DNA of 64,000 nt from Pseudomonas sp. R4-35-07 (lineage in GTDB: Bacteria; Pseudomonadota; Gammaproteobacteria; Pseudomonadales; Pseudomonadaceae), in assembly GCF_003852235.1 (NCBI RefSeq), contig NZ_CP027732.1, positions 868,001-932,000 of the forward strand. Direction: 5' to 3'. Positions 45,126-53,486 of this stretch are shown here, piece after piece. The notes under the pieces are model-generated. The model was not told the origin of the DNA. It was given only the letters and a program-made list of their open reading frames with translations, and made no database searches. A program made the position numbers and the translations under genes. The stretch's first letter is position 1, and each line of letters begins with the position of its first letter.

Positions 45126-47282
45126 ATGCACAATGACGGGAAGGTGGTGCCGATCAAGCAGGCTCAAGCCACGCCATCGCCGCTCGCACGCCTGCCGGTG
45201 GTGGTGTTGCAGGTGCGTGATAAAGCCGCGCAACACCTTCAGCAGGGGTTGCAGGAACTGTTCGATAACGCCGACGACACGTTGTTCGAAATGGCCGACA
45301 AGGCCCGTAGCACCGTCGACCAGCATATTTTCTTCGAGGCCATGCGCGACCTGCGCCTCAAGCGCAAGAACTTCGAGCGCGTGTTCATGGAGCAGCTGTT
45401 TGCGGCCTTCGCCAACCTGGGCCAGGCCGATAGCGTCGGGTTGCATCCGGTGCCGGTGGTGTCCTACGAGGTGACCAGCGGTACGCGGGCGGATGCGCGG
45501 GAAAAGGCCGTGGCGCTGGAGGCGATGGTCGGTCGCGTGCAACACCGTGACGGCTTGGCGCTCGGGCAATTGAGCGCGCGGTTGAGTGAGGTGTTGGGCA
45601 GGTGCATGAGCGATCAGGAGAACCCCCTGGGCCCGGCACGGCTTTGCCAGTTTTTTCTGCAGGCGGGCCGCAGCCTGGGGGTGGAGATCCGGGTCAAGTT
45701 GATCATGCTCAAACTGTTCGAGAAATATGTCCTCAGCGATGCCGACCAGCTCTATGGCGACGCCAATCAATTGCTGGTCGCTACCGGGGTGCTGCCTGGA
45801 CTCAAGAGCGTGCCCTCCCGTCGTGCCGGTGGGCGTGCGGCGCGTGAGCTTCAATACCCGGCCCGTGCGCCGGCTGCCGAACCGCCGTGCGACGAAAACG
45901 GCCAGCAAGCCTTTGCCGCGTTGCAAGCCCTGCTGGTCGCGGTGCGCGGTAGCGTAGCGCCGACGCTTGAAGCCACTGCACAACCGCAACCCATCGCCAC
46001 CCGAGACCTGCTGCGTCTGCTTTCGCATTTGCAACAATATGTACCGGAGCCTGCGGCGGAGGACGACTTCGACCTGCGCAACCAACTCGAACAGCTGCTG
46101 ACCCGAGTCAGCGTCAAGAGCGGCAAGTCGCGGGTGGTGGAGACGGCAGACGAGGATGTGATCAACCTCGTCGCCCTGCTGTTTGAGTTCATCCTCAATG
46201 ACCGCAGCCTGCCCCACGCCTTCAAGGCCCTGATCGCACGCTTGCAGATCCCGATATTGAAAGTCGCCGTGCTGGACAAGAGCCTATTCAGTTGCGCCGG
46301 GCATCCGGCACGCCGGTTGCTCAACGAGATCGCCAGTGCCGCCCTGGGCTACAGCCCGCAGAATGGCGATCAGAACGACAGCCTGTACCTGCGTATCGAA
46401 CAGGTCATCCAGCGCCTGTTGACTGAGTTCGTTGAAGACCCGGCGATTTTTTCGCAGTTGTTGACGCAACTGAGCACATTCATTGAAGAAGAGCGCCAGC
46501 GCAGCGAGTTGCTCGAACAGCACACCCGTGACGTCGAGCAAGGGCGCCTGCGTACCGAGGTGGCCCGCCAGCGTGTGGCCCAGGTGCTCAACCGGCGATT
46601 GTTGGGCAAGGCCTTGCCGCCGTTCGTGGTGCAATTCCTGCAGCAAACCTGGAGCCAGGTGCTGTTGCTGGCCATTCTCAAGCATGGCGAACAATCGGTG
46701 CAATGGCAGACCGAACTGCGCACCATGGACGACTTGATCTGGAGCGTTAGCCTGCGCGAAGACACCGAGGCCGGCCGGCATTTGCTCGAGCAATTGCCAG
46801 GGTTGCTCAAGGCATTGCGCGACGGGTTGGCCGGTGCGGCGTTTGATCCTTTCAGTACGCGTGAGTTCTTTTTGCGCTTGCAGGCCTTTCACGTTCAGAC
46901 CTGCGAAGGCGAGGGCGACGACAGGCTGATTGAAGTCCGCGAGCCCTTGGTTCTCGGCAGCCAGTTGTCGGACGCCTTGGAAGACCTGCCCGACGATGAC
47001 CCGGACCTGCTCAAGGTTCACCAGTTACGGATCGGCGGTTGGGTGGAGTTCCAGCAGGGCCCGGACACTGTGCTGCGGTGCAAGCTCACCGCGATCATGG
47101 CGCCTGCTAATCGTTACATTTTCGTCAGTCGCGCGGGGCTCAAGGTGCTGGAGCAAACCGCCGGCCAATTGACCATGGCGTTCAAGCAGGGCGGCCTGCG
47201 CAGCCTGGACGAGGGTTTGCTGTTCGAGCGCGCGCTGGCTGCGGTGGTTGGCAACCTGCGTCAACTCAATCGCGGCAAGTGA
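45126..47282 (+). CDS. DUF1631 protein, large, unknown function
   Basis: A 718-residue protein covering the whole DUF1631 family. It starts MHNDGKVVPIKQAQ after a perfect AGGAGG spaced 5 nt from the ATG. It is predicted to be helical, with the segment FFEAMRDLRLKRKNFERVFM near the N-terminus. The C-terminal 110 residues (IGGWVEFQQGPDTVLRCKLT ... FVSRAGLKVLE) resemble a PilZ-like beta-barrel, but I do not see a clear RxxxR c-di-GMP motif. Older annotations as thymidine phosphorylase are unsupported. Next to nadC and ampD, as in P. aeruginosa. Confidence 0.85.
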   Translation: MHNDGKVVPIKQAQATPSPLARLPVVVLQVRDKAAQHLQQGLQELFDNADDTLFEMADKARSTVDQHIFFEAMRDLRLKRKNFERVFMEQLFAAFANLGQADSVGLHPVPVVSYEVTSGTRADAREKAVALEAMVGRVQHRDGLALGQLSARLSEVLGRCMSDQENPLGPARLCQFFLQAGRSLGVEIRVKLIMLKLFEKYVLSDADQLYGDANQLLVATGVLPGLKSVPSRRAGGRAARELQYPARAPAAEPPCDENGQQAFAALQALLVAVRGSVAPTLEATAQPQPIATRDLLRLLSHLQQYVPEPAAEDDFDLRNQLEQLLTRVSVKSGKSRVVETADEDVINLVALLFEFILNDRSLPHAFKALIARLQIPILKVAVLDKSLFSCAGHPARRLLNEIASAALGYSPQNGDQNDSLYLRIEQVIQRLLTEFVEDPAIFSQLLTQLSTFIEEERQRSELLEQHTRDVEQGRLRTEVARQRVAQVLNRRLLGKALPPFVVQFLQQTWSQVLLLAILKHGEQSVQWQTELRTMDDLIWSVSLREDTEAGRHLLEQLPGLLKALRDGLAGAAFDPFSTREFFLRLQAFHVQTCEGEGDDRLIEVREPLVLGSQLSDALEDLPDDDPDLLKVHQLRIGGWVEFQQGPDTVLRCKLTAIMAPANRYIFVSRAGLKVLEQTAGQLTMAFKQGGLRSLDEGLLFERALAAVVGNLRQLNRGK

Positions 47283-47343
47283 TCGCAACGGCAGGGCGGA
47301 ACGCGGCATACTGGTAACACTTCGTCTCATTCAAGGAGCCTGT

Positions 47344-47907
47344 ATGCAGTTGGACCCCGTCAGCGGTTGGTTCGAGGGCATTCGCCATTGCCCTTCGCCC
47401 AACTTCAACGAGCGCCCGGCAGGCGAGATATCGCTGTTGGTGATACATAACATCAGCCTGCCCCCGGCGCAGTTCGCCACGGGCAAAGTGCAGGAGTTTT
47501 TCCAGAATCGCCTGGATGTCTCGGAACACCCCTACTTTGAAGGCATTGCCAGCCTACGGGTGTCTGCGCATTTTCTGATTGAGCGCGACGGCACGGTCAC
47601 GCAATTTGTCGCATGCCGCGACCGGGCCTGGCATGCAGGCGTGTCCAGCTTTGATGGGCGTGAGGTGTGTAATGACTTCTCCCTGGGGGTCGAGCTGGAA
47701 GGCACCGACGAGCTGCCGTTCACCGATGCCCAGTACGCGGCGCTGATTGACCTGACGCGCCAGTTGCTCGCAGCCTACCCTGGGATCACCGCCCAGCGTA
47801 TCTGCGGTCACAGCGACATCGCCCCCGGCCGCAAAACCGACCCGGGCCCGGCTTTTGATTGGATGCGCTTTCGCAGCGCGCTGCAGGATGGAGGATATAA
47901 ACAATGA
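47344..47907 (+). CDS. ampD: 1,6-anhydro-N-acetylmuramyl-L-alanine amidase AmpD
   Basis: Cytoplasmic zinc amidase that strips peptides from anhydromuropeptides in peptidoglycan recycling. Its loss usually derepresses AmpC beta-lactamase. 187 residues of the amidase_2 fold. Zinc/catalytic residues are seen in LLVIHNISLPP (His near 36) and in CGHSDIAPGRKTDPG (His near 156, Asp near 166). It overlaps ampE by 4 nt. Confidence 0.96.
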   Translation: MQLDPVSGWFEGIRHCPSPNFNERPAGEISLLVIHNISLPPAQFATGKVQEFFQNRLDVSEHPYFEGIASLRVSAHFLIERDGTVTQFVACRDRAWHAGVSSFDGREVCNDFSLGVELEGTDELPFTDAQYAALIDLTRQLLAAYPGITAQRICGHSDIAPGRKTDPGPAFDWMRFRSALQDGGYKQ

Positions 47908-48740
47908 GTTTCCTGGTGCTGGTGCTGGCGGTGTGGATCGAGAAGTTCTCGGCCTTGCGCCAGCGGTTGCAGCGCGACGGCGGCTGGCTGCGTGAGCTGG
48001 CCAAGCTCGAATCGAGCCCGCGCATGGGGACGCGGCCCTGGCTGATCCTGCTGGTGTTGGTGGTGCTGCCCGTGGCCTTGTTGGGCTTGTTGCTGCTGGT
48101 GCTGGAGCCTGTGGCCTATGGCTTGTTGGCGTTGCCGGTGCACGTGCTGGTGGTGATCTACAGCCTGGGCCGTGGCGATCTGCTGGCCGCGCTGGGGCCG
48201 TTTCGTGATGCCTGGCGGCGGGGCGATCTGCAAGCCGCCGAGCATGTGGCCGAGCGCGATCTGACGCTGGGTGCCGACAACGGCGCGCAATTGCTCGAGC
48301 GTGTTCAGGGCTATTTGCTGTGGCAGGCCTACCAAAGCTTTTTCGCGGTGATTTTCTGGTATTTCCTGCTGGGCCCGGTGGCCGCTCTGGCCTACCGCCT
48401 GCTGGCGCTGGCCAGTGAACACAGCCAGAACCCGCTGGTGGCCGAGCGCGCCACGCAATTGCGCCATGCCTTCGACTGGCTGCCGGTGCGCTTGCTGGCG
48501 GCGAGCTTTGCCCTGGTGGGCAATTTCGTCGGGGTCAGTCGGGTGATGCTCCACGAACTGCTGAACTGGGATATCAGCGCAGCACAATTGGTGGAAAAAG
48601 TCGGCCTGGCCGCCGCAGAAATACCGCCGCCAGCGGTGGGCGCCGAGGGCATAAACAGCCTTGATCGCCTGTGGGAACTGCTGCTGCGTGCGGCGGTGCT
48701 GTGGTATGCCGGCTTTGCCATCTGGACCGTGTTGCCCTGA
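47904..48740 (+). CDS. ampE: Regulatory signalling modulator AmpE
   Basis: A 278-residue inner-membrane protein with about four hydrophobic segments, e.g. PWLILLVLVVLPVALLGLLL. It is encoded together with ampD (ATGA overlap). Its role in beta-lactamase regulation is not well defined; it has the CobD/CbiB-like AmpE fold. A hairpin follows the stop codon. Confidence 0.93.
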   Translation: MSFLVLVLAVWIEKFSALRQRLQRDGGWLRELAKLESSPRMGTRPWLILLVLVVLPVALLGLLLLVLEPVAYGLLALPVHVLVVIYSLGRGDLLAALGPFRDAWRRGDLQAAEHVAERDLTLGADNGAQLLERVQGYLLWQAYQSFFAVIFWYFLLGPVAALAYRLLALASEHSQNPLVAERATQLRHAFDWLPVRLLAASFALVGNFVGVSRVMLHELLNWDISAAQLVEKVGLAAAEIPPPAVGAEGINSLDRLWELLLRAAVLWYAGFAIWTVLP

Positions 48741-48746
48741 TCCATT

Positions 48747-48769
48747 CGGCAGGGGTTAACCCCCTGCCG
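48747..48769 (+). terminator. Hairpin after ampE, possible terminator
   Basis: CGGCAGGGG / CCCCTGCCG perfect stem with a 5-nt centre, 7 nt past the ampE stop. There is no T tract, so it may be only a transcript-end stabiliser. Confidence 0.5.
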
Positions 48770-48885
48770 TTAACCTTACGTTACAAAACTCCCTTTCAAA
48801 TTGAGCTATACAGACAGAGCGCCAAATAGTGGCTATCTGCCGCCGCCCTGCGCCTCAATAAAAATAAAAGAAAGGGGGAACACCC

Positions 48886-50916
48886 GTGAAGCGCTTGCTC
48901 TATCCCGCCGTTGCATTGATGAATCGCCTGAGTTTCGGCATGAAATTCAGTCTGATCAGCGTGCTGTTCCTGCTGCCGATGCTGGCTACCAATTACTTTC
49001 TGGTGCGTGACGCCTGGGCTGAATTCCAGGGCACCCGCATCGAACTGCAAAGCCTTGATCTACTCGGCAGCAGCCTGATGGTGCGTCGCGAGCTGGAAGC
49101 GCTCAATAACCAGGTGCAGATCAATACGACCCTCGGCCAGTCCGGCAAGGCCGGCGACCTGGAAGCCAGGATCGCTGCCGTGGAGCAGAGCGTGCTCAGC
49201 CGTGTGCAGGGGCTCAGCGCGATGGCTACCCAGCCTGAGCAGGTTGCGGCCTTCGACACCAAGCGTGACGAACTGATTGCCGCGTTCAAGGCTCAGCAAC
49301 AGGAAACCTCACTGCTCAACAAAAGTGCGTTGATCGGCAAATTGCTCAACCAGGCCCAGATACTCAGCCAGATCATCGCCAGTCAATCCGGCTTGAGCCG
49401 TGATCCCCAGAGCGATCTGCGCCAGCTCAGCGACCTGATCACCGCCGTCACTCCACAAGTCACTCAGCTGCTGGGGGAGGGCCGGGCGATGGGCGCGTAT
49501 TCCCTCGGCCAGGGTTTTATCAATTCATCCTCCAGCACACGCTTCGACGAACTGCTGCAGCAGCTGGAAAAACTCCAGGGCGAATATGCCTTGAAGCTGC
49601 AGGACGCGCTTGGCGCCAGCCATGCCGCGCAGGCAGCACTCGATACTGCGGCGCAGGCCAGCCGGGCCAGCCTCAAGCAGGGTGCGGAGTTGTTCGAAGA
49701 ACAAGTGGTGGTGGCTGAAACCCTCGACACACCGTGGCAGGGCTTTTACGACGGCGTCAGCCAACTGATCGCCAAGACCTATCAACTGGATGACGCCACC
49801 CTGGCATTCCTCAAGCAGCAACTGGAGCAACGCCTGGCACAAAAGCGCCTGCACATGCTGCTGCTGGTCACGGCGCTAGCGGCGGTGTTTGCGCTGATTT
49901 TCTATTTATACGCGGGCTTCTATGCGTCCACGCGCATGACCTTGCGTAGCCTCGGGGCGATGATGGACAAGGTCGCGGCGGGCGATATGACTGTCACCTT
50001 CGTTGCCGACAGTCGCGATGAACTGGGAGACCTGGGCCAGGTATTCAATGGCACCGTGGCCAAGATCCACGACTTGATCGAACGCGTCGGGCACACGGTC
50101 GCCCAGGTCGAGTTGCAAGCTGGGCAGGTACAAACGGTTTCGGCGCAGAGCAACCAGGCAGTGGCCGGCCAGCGCAGTCAGATCGAGCAGGTGGCGACGG
50201 CGATGAACCAGATGTCGTCCACCGCACAGGAAGTCGCGCGCAGTGCCGCCGTCGCCGCCGGCAGCGCCCGCAGTGTCAACGATGAAACCGTCAGCGGCCG
50301 TGGGCTGGTGCAATCCCAGCAAGGCAGCATCGCGCGCCTGGCCACGGAGATCGATGAGTCGGTGCGGGTGATCAACCAGTTGGCGGCCGACAGCCAGGCC
50401 ATCAGCAGCGTCCTGGAAGTCATCAAAAGCATCGCCGCGCAAACCAACTTGCTGGCGCTCAACGCGGCTATCGAGGCCGCGCGCGCGGGTGAGCAGGGGC
50501 GTGGTTTTGCGGTGGTGGCCGATGAGGTGCGTACGCTGGCCCAGCGTACCCAGCAGTCCACCGAAGAAATCGAGCAGATGATCGGGCGCCTGCACAGCGG
50601 CGTCGGCGCAGCGGTCAAGGCCATGGGCGCCAGCCATGACACGGCCAGTGGCACGGTGGGGCAGTCGGAAAAAGTCCAGCAGGCTTTGGAAAACATCCTT
50701 GGTGCGGTAGGAATGATCGTCGATCAGAACCAGCAGATCGCCGCCGCCGTGGAGCAGCAAACGGCCGTCGCCCATGATATCGATCAGAATATCGTCGCCA
50801 TTCATCGTGCGGGCGAACACGCGGCGCAGGGCGCCGACCAGACCGAAGCGGCCAGCCGCGAGTTGTCGCTGCAGGTGACGCAATTGAAGCAATTGATTGG
50901 CGCGTTTCGCGTGTAG
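48886..50916 (+). CDS. Methyl-accepting chemotaxis protein
   Basis: A 676-residue chemoreceptor starting with GTG, preceded by AAGGGGG. TM1 is about 18-40 ([20 protein letters not shown]). A long mostly helical periplasmic sensor (about 41-320) follows, then TM2 about 325-347 ([20 protein letters not shown]), HAMP (348-402) and the cytoplasmic signalling tip with [20 protein letters not shown] (near 513). No C-terminal CheR-binding pentapeptide. The ligand is unknown; the unusually long helical sensor is not the common dCACHE or 4HB length. A chemoreceptor at this place is also present in P. aeruginosa (from memory). Confidence 0.95.
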   Translation: MKRLLYPAVALMNRLSFGMKFSLISVLFLLPMLATNYFLVRDAWAEFQGTRIELQSLDLLGSSLMVRRELEALNNQVQINTTLGQSGKAGDLEARIAAVEQSVLSRVQGLSAMATQPEQVAAFDTKRDELIAAFKAQQQETSLLNKSALIGKLLNQAQILSQIIASQSGLSRDPQSDLRQLSDLITAVTPQVTQLLGEGRAMGAYSLGQGFINSSSSTRFDELLQQLEKLQGEYALKLQDALGASHAAQAALDTAAQASRASLKQGAELFEEQVVVAETLDTPWQGFYDGVSQLIAKTYQLDDATLAFLKQQLEQRLAQKRLHMLLLVTALAAVFALIFYLYAGFYASTRMTLRSLGAMMDKVAAGDMTVTFVADSRDELGDLGQVFNGTVAKIHDLIERVGHTVAQVELQAGQVQTVSAQSNQAVAGQRSQIEQVATAMNQMSSTAQEVARSAAVAAGSARSVNDETVSGRGLVQSQQGSIARLATEIDESVRVINQLAADSQAISSVLEVIKSIAAQTNLLALNAAIEAARAGEQGRGFAVVADEVRTLAQRTQQSTEEIEQMIGRLHSGVGAAVKAMGASHDTASGTVGQSEKVQQALENILGAVGMIVDQNQQIAAAVEQQTAVAHDIDQNIVAIHRAGEHAAQGADQTEAASRELSLQVTQLKQLIGAFRV

Positions 50917-51042
50917 GAATTTTCGTTCGGATTTGATGCTGTTGGGTGTGGTGCATGTCCTGTTTTTGCTGACGGCCTTTCAAAGTACTGCGAATAGGTG
51001 AAAATTTGTATCACCTGGTCACGGTCTCAAGGAGGCACGGCG

Positions 51043-51471
51043 ATGGCCGCTGTAATCGGCATCAAAGGGCATTGCGCCCACTGCGACATGACGTTTGAAC
51101 TCAAACCCTGGCAACTGAACGCCATTGCCATCGACGAACCCTTTGTCTGTACGTATTGCCACGCCTGCCTGCAGCTGTGTTGCCAGAAACAGCTGCGCCA
51201 ATTCCGCGCCCTGGACCAATGGGCGCTGGTGCGGCCGAGCATGATCATGCTGACATGCGCGACCTTGCTGGCGGCACTGTTTGCTGAATGGCTGGGGCTA
51301 CTCACGGTGATCGGGCAGTTCAATATTTCCCTGACGACGCTGTTGATCCATTGCCTGGTGCTGCGCTACGCCCGTCATCGACAAAGGATGACCTTGAACC
51401 TGCAAGCCGTCAGCCCGCTACCAATTGAACACCTCGCACGCATTGCGTGTGCTCGCCTCAGCCAGCCGTGA
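51043..51471 (+). CDS. Zinc-ribbon plus membrane protein, unknown
   Basis: 142 residues. The N-terminal 55 residues carry CAHCDMTF and CTYCHACLQLCC motifs suitable for a zinc ribbon. One or two transmembrane segments follow (MIMLTCATLLAALFAEWLGL; VIGQFNISLTTLLIHCLVL). No family recognised. AAGGAGG precedes the ATG at 51043 by 7 nt, which supports the start. The last 54 nt overlap the 3' end of the convergent tatD gene. Confidence 0.72.
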   Translation: MAAVIGIKGHCAHCDMTFELKPWQLNAIAIDEPFVCTYCHACLQLCCQKQLRQFRALDQWALVRPSMIMLTCATLLAALFAEWLGLLTVIGQFNISLTTLLIHCLVLRYARHRQRMTLNLQAVSPLPIEHLARIACARLSQP

Positions 51472-52194
51472 AGCGCTGATACCCATCCGTTCGGCCAGGG
51501 CGTGGCAGATAGCCGGCAAGTGCTCCGGGCTGTTGCGCTGGCCCGGGTACATGGCCGGGGCCATATCCGGGGCGTCGGTCTCCAGCACCACGGCTTCCAG
51601 GGGCAATTGGGCCAGCACCTTGTGCATGCGCAAAGCCTGCGGCCAGGTGGCGGCGCCGCCCAGGCCCAGCTTGAAGCCGAGCTTGATGTACTCGCGGGCC
51701 TCTTCCCGGCTGCCGGCGAACGCATGGATGATGCCGCCGCGCGGCAGGCGGATGCGCTTGAGCGTGGCGATCACTGCCGCGTGGCTGCGGCGTACATGCA
51801 GCAAGGCCGGCAGTTGAACGTCCACCGCCAGTTGCAGCTGGGCCTCAAACAGCGCTTGCTGACGCTCGCGGTCCAGGTGCTCCAGAAAATAATCCAGGCC
51901 GATTTCACCCACGGCGCATAGCTGCCGATGGCCCTGCAGCCGCGTCAGCCAGTCGCCCAACTCCAAAAGGTCGGCGGGGCGATGCTCATCGAGATACACC
52001 GGGTGCAGGCCGAAGGCGGCGAACAAGCCTTCATCCTCCAGCACCAGATCCCATAACCTTTGCCAATTTTTCTGATAAACACCGAGCAGCACTATGCGCC
52101 TCACACCCTGATCGCGGCTGCGGGCGAGGACTTCGTGGCGATCGCCATCGAAGTCCGCAAAGTCCAGGTGGGTATGGGTGTCGATCAGCTCCAC
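51418..52194 (-). CDS. TatD-family metal-dependent hydrolase
   Basis: A 258-residue TIM-barrel DNase/hydrolase. Metal residues are visible: MELIDTHTHLDFADFD (His7, His9), AVGEIGLDYF (Glu near 98), LLHVRRSHA (His near 133) and ETDAPDMAP (Asp near 207). It starts 2 nt after the cra stop, so it is co-transcribed. Such pairing of cra with a tatD gene is seen in several pseudomonads. Substrate unknown. Confidence 0.92.
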   Translation of the reverse strand: MELIDTHTHLDFADFDGDRHEVLARSRDQGVRRIVLLGVYQKNWQRLWDLVLEDEGLFAAFGLHPVYLDEHRPADLLELGDWLTRLQGHRQLCAVGEIGLDYFLEHLDRERQQALFEAQLQLAVDVQLPALLHVRRSHAAVIATLKRIRLPRGGIIHAFAGSREEAREYIKLGFKLGLGGAATWPQALRMHKVLAQLPLEAVVLETDAPDMAPAMYPGQRNSPEHLPAICHALAERMGISASRLAEASTRNACEVFNW

Positions 52195-52196
52195 GC

Positions 52197-53192
52197 TCAG
52201 GCCTCGTGAATGCGCTGCTTGAAGGTGCGGCTGATCCCGTGCACGCCGGGCTGGTAGTGTTCTTCTTCAATGGCGGCCAAAGCCAGGCGCAGGGCGGTGT
52301 CGGCGATCAGTTGATGTTGCTGGGCCATCGCATTGACCGGTAGCGGCAGGAAGTCCAGCAACTGTGTATCGCCGAAGGTGCCCAGGCGCAACGGCCGCGA
52401 CTTGAGTGGGACGTCGTGCAGTGCATCGAACACGCCTTGCAGCAGTACGTAGGACGTGGTCACCAGGGCGTCAGGCAAGTGCCCCAGGCGTTGCAGTAAT
52501 TGCTCCATCAGCTGTCGCCCGCAGTCTCGGCTGAAGGCTTCGCCCTGTTCGATGATCACCTCACCAGTAAAACCGTGCAGGGCTTCACGGAAGCCTGCGG
52601 CACGTTCCTGGCTGATGCTCAGCTCCGGGCGCGCGCCGATCAGCGCGATTTGCTTGGGCAACGGTTGCAGCAGGCTGCTGGTGAGTTGCTGGCAGGCTTG
52701 GCGGTCATCGCTGACCACCGAGCAGAACTCGCTGGGCTCCATGACCCGGTCGATGGCGATCACCGGCAAGCCTTTGGCCTGCAGCTCGCGATAGCTATCA
52801 TCGCTGGCTGGCAAGCAGCTGGCGACGAACAACGCATCGCAACGCCGTGCGCGGAACAGTTGCAGCAGTTGGCGCTCGCTGTCGGCCTCATCGTCGGAGC
52901 TGGCGATCAGCAATTGATAGCCGCGCGCCCGCGCGCCCTGTTCAAGCAACTTGGCAATGCGTGCGTAACTGGGGTTTTCCAGATCCGGCAGGATAAAGCC
53001 CAAGGTGCGCGTGTGCCGGCTGCGCAATCCGGCGGCTTGTGGGTTAGGCGTAAAACCATGGGCCTGGACCACGGCCCGCACTCGCTCGACAGTCGCGTGA
53101 CTGATGCGCTGTTGTTCGGCCTTGCCATTGATGACATAGCTGGCGGTGGTCACGGACACACCGGCCAGACGTGCGATATCACTGAGTTTCAA
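52197..53192 (-). CDS. cra: Catabolite repressor/activator Cra (FruR)
   Basis: LacI-family repressor of 331 residues. The N-terminal helix-turn-helix MKLSDIARLAGVSVTTASYV with hinge GKAEQQRISHATVERV is followed by a periplasmic-binding-like sugar domain (TLGFILPDLENPSYARIAKL). In Pseudomonas it represses the fructose PTS genes and is released by fructose 1-phosphate. It is divergent from fruB, with the operator at 53338-53349 between them. Its start is 146 nt from the operator. Confidence 0.95.
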   Translation of the reverse strand: MKLSDIARLAGVSVTTASYVINGKAEQQRISHATVERVRAVVQAHGFTPNPQAAGLRSRHTRTLGFILPDLENPSYARIAKLLEQGARARGYQLLIASSDDEADSERQLLQLFRARRCDALFVASCLPASDDSYRELQAKGLPVIAIDRVMEPSEFCSVVSDDRQACQQLTSSLLQPLPKQIALIGARPELSISQERAAGFREALHGFTGEVIIEQGEAFSRDCGRQLMEQLLQRLGHLPDALVTTSYVLLQGVFDALHDVPLKSRPLRLGTFGDTQLLDFLPLPVNAMAQQHQLIADTALRLALAAIEEEHYQPGVHGISRTFKQRIHEA

Positions 53193-53337
53193 ACCGGGAT
53201 TTCCTTGTTTTTTAGAGCGTGCCCCGACATTTTGTTCAATCCTAACCGATTCCAGCGTGCGACCAATGTCCCACAGCAGGCGCCGAGTGGCCCTTCAAGC
53301 TTGCGCAATTAACGCGTAATCTGCCATAAATTCTAGA

Positions 53338-53349
53338 TTAAACGTTTCA
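53338..53349. promoter_or_regulatory. Cra (FruR) operator
   Basis: TTAAACGTTTCA differs at one position from the symmetric Cra consensus TGAAACGTTTCA. It lies in the cra-fruB intergenic gap, about 138 nt upstream of fruB. The same sequence is reported for the P. putida fruB promoter (from memory). Confidence 0.88.
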
Positions 53350-53486
53350 GCAAGCGTATTTTTACGATGTTCGCCACTGAGTAGCTACTGCCAATTGACT
53401 GCTCAGTCAGTTGTTTCCGAACACCGCTAAGCTGATTTATTCAAAACAATACCTAGTGCGCACCTCGCACTAACTAGGAGAACGGC

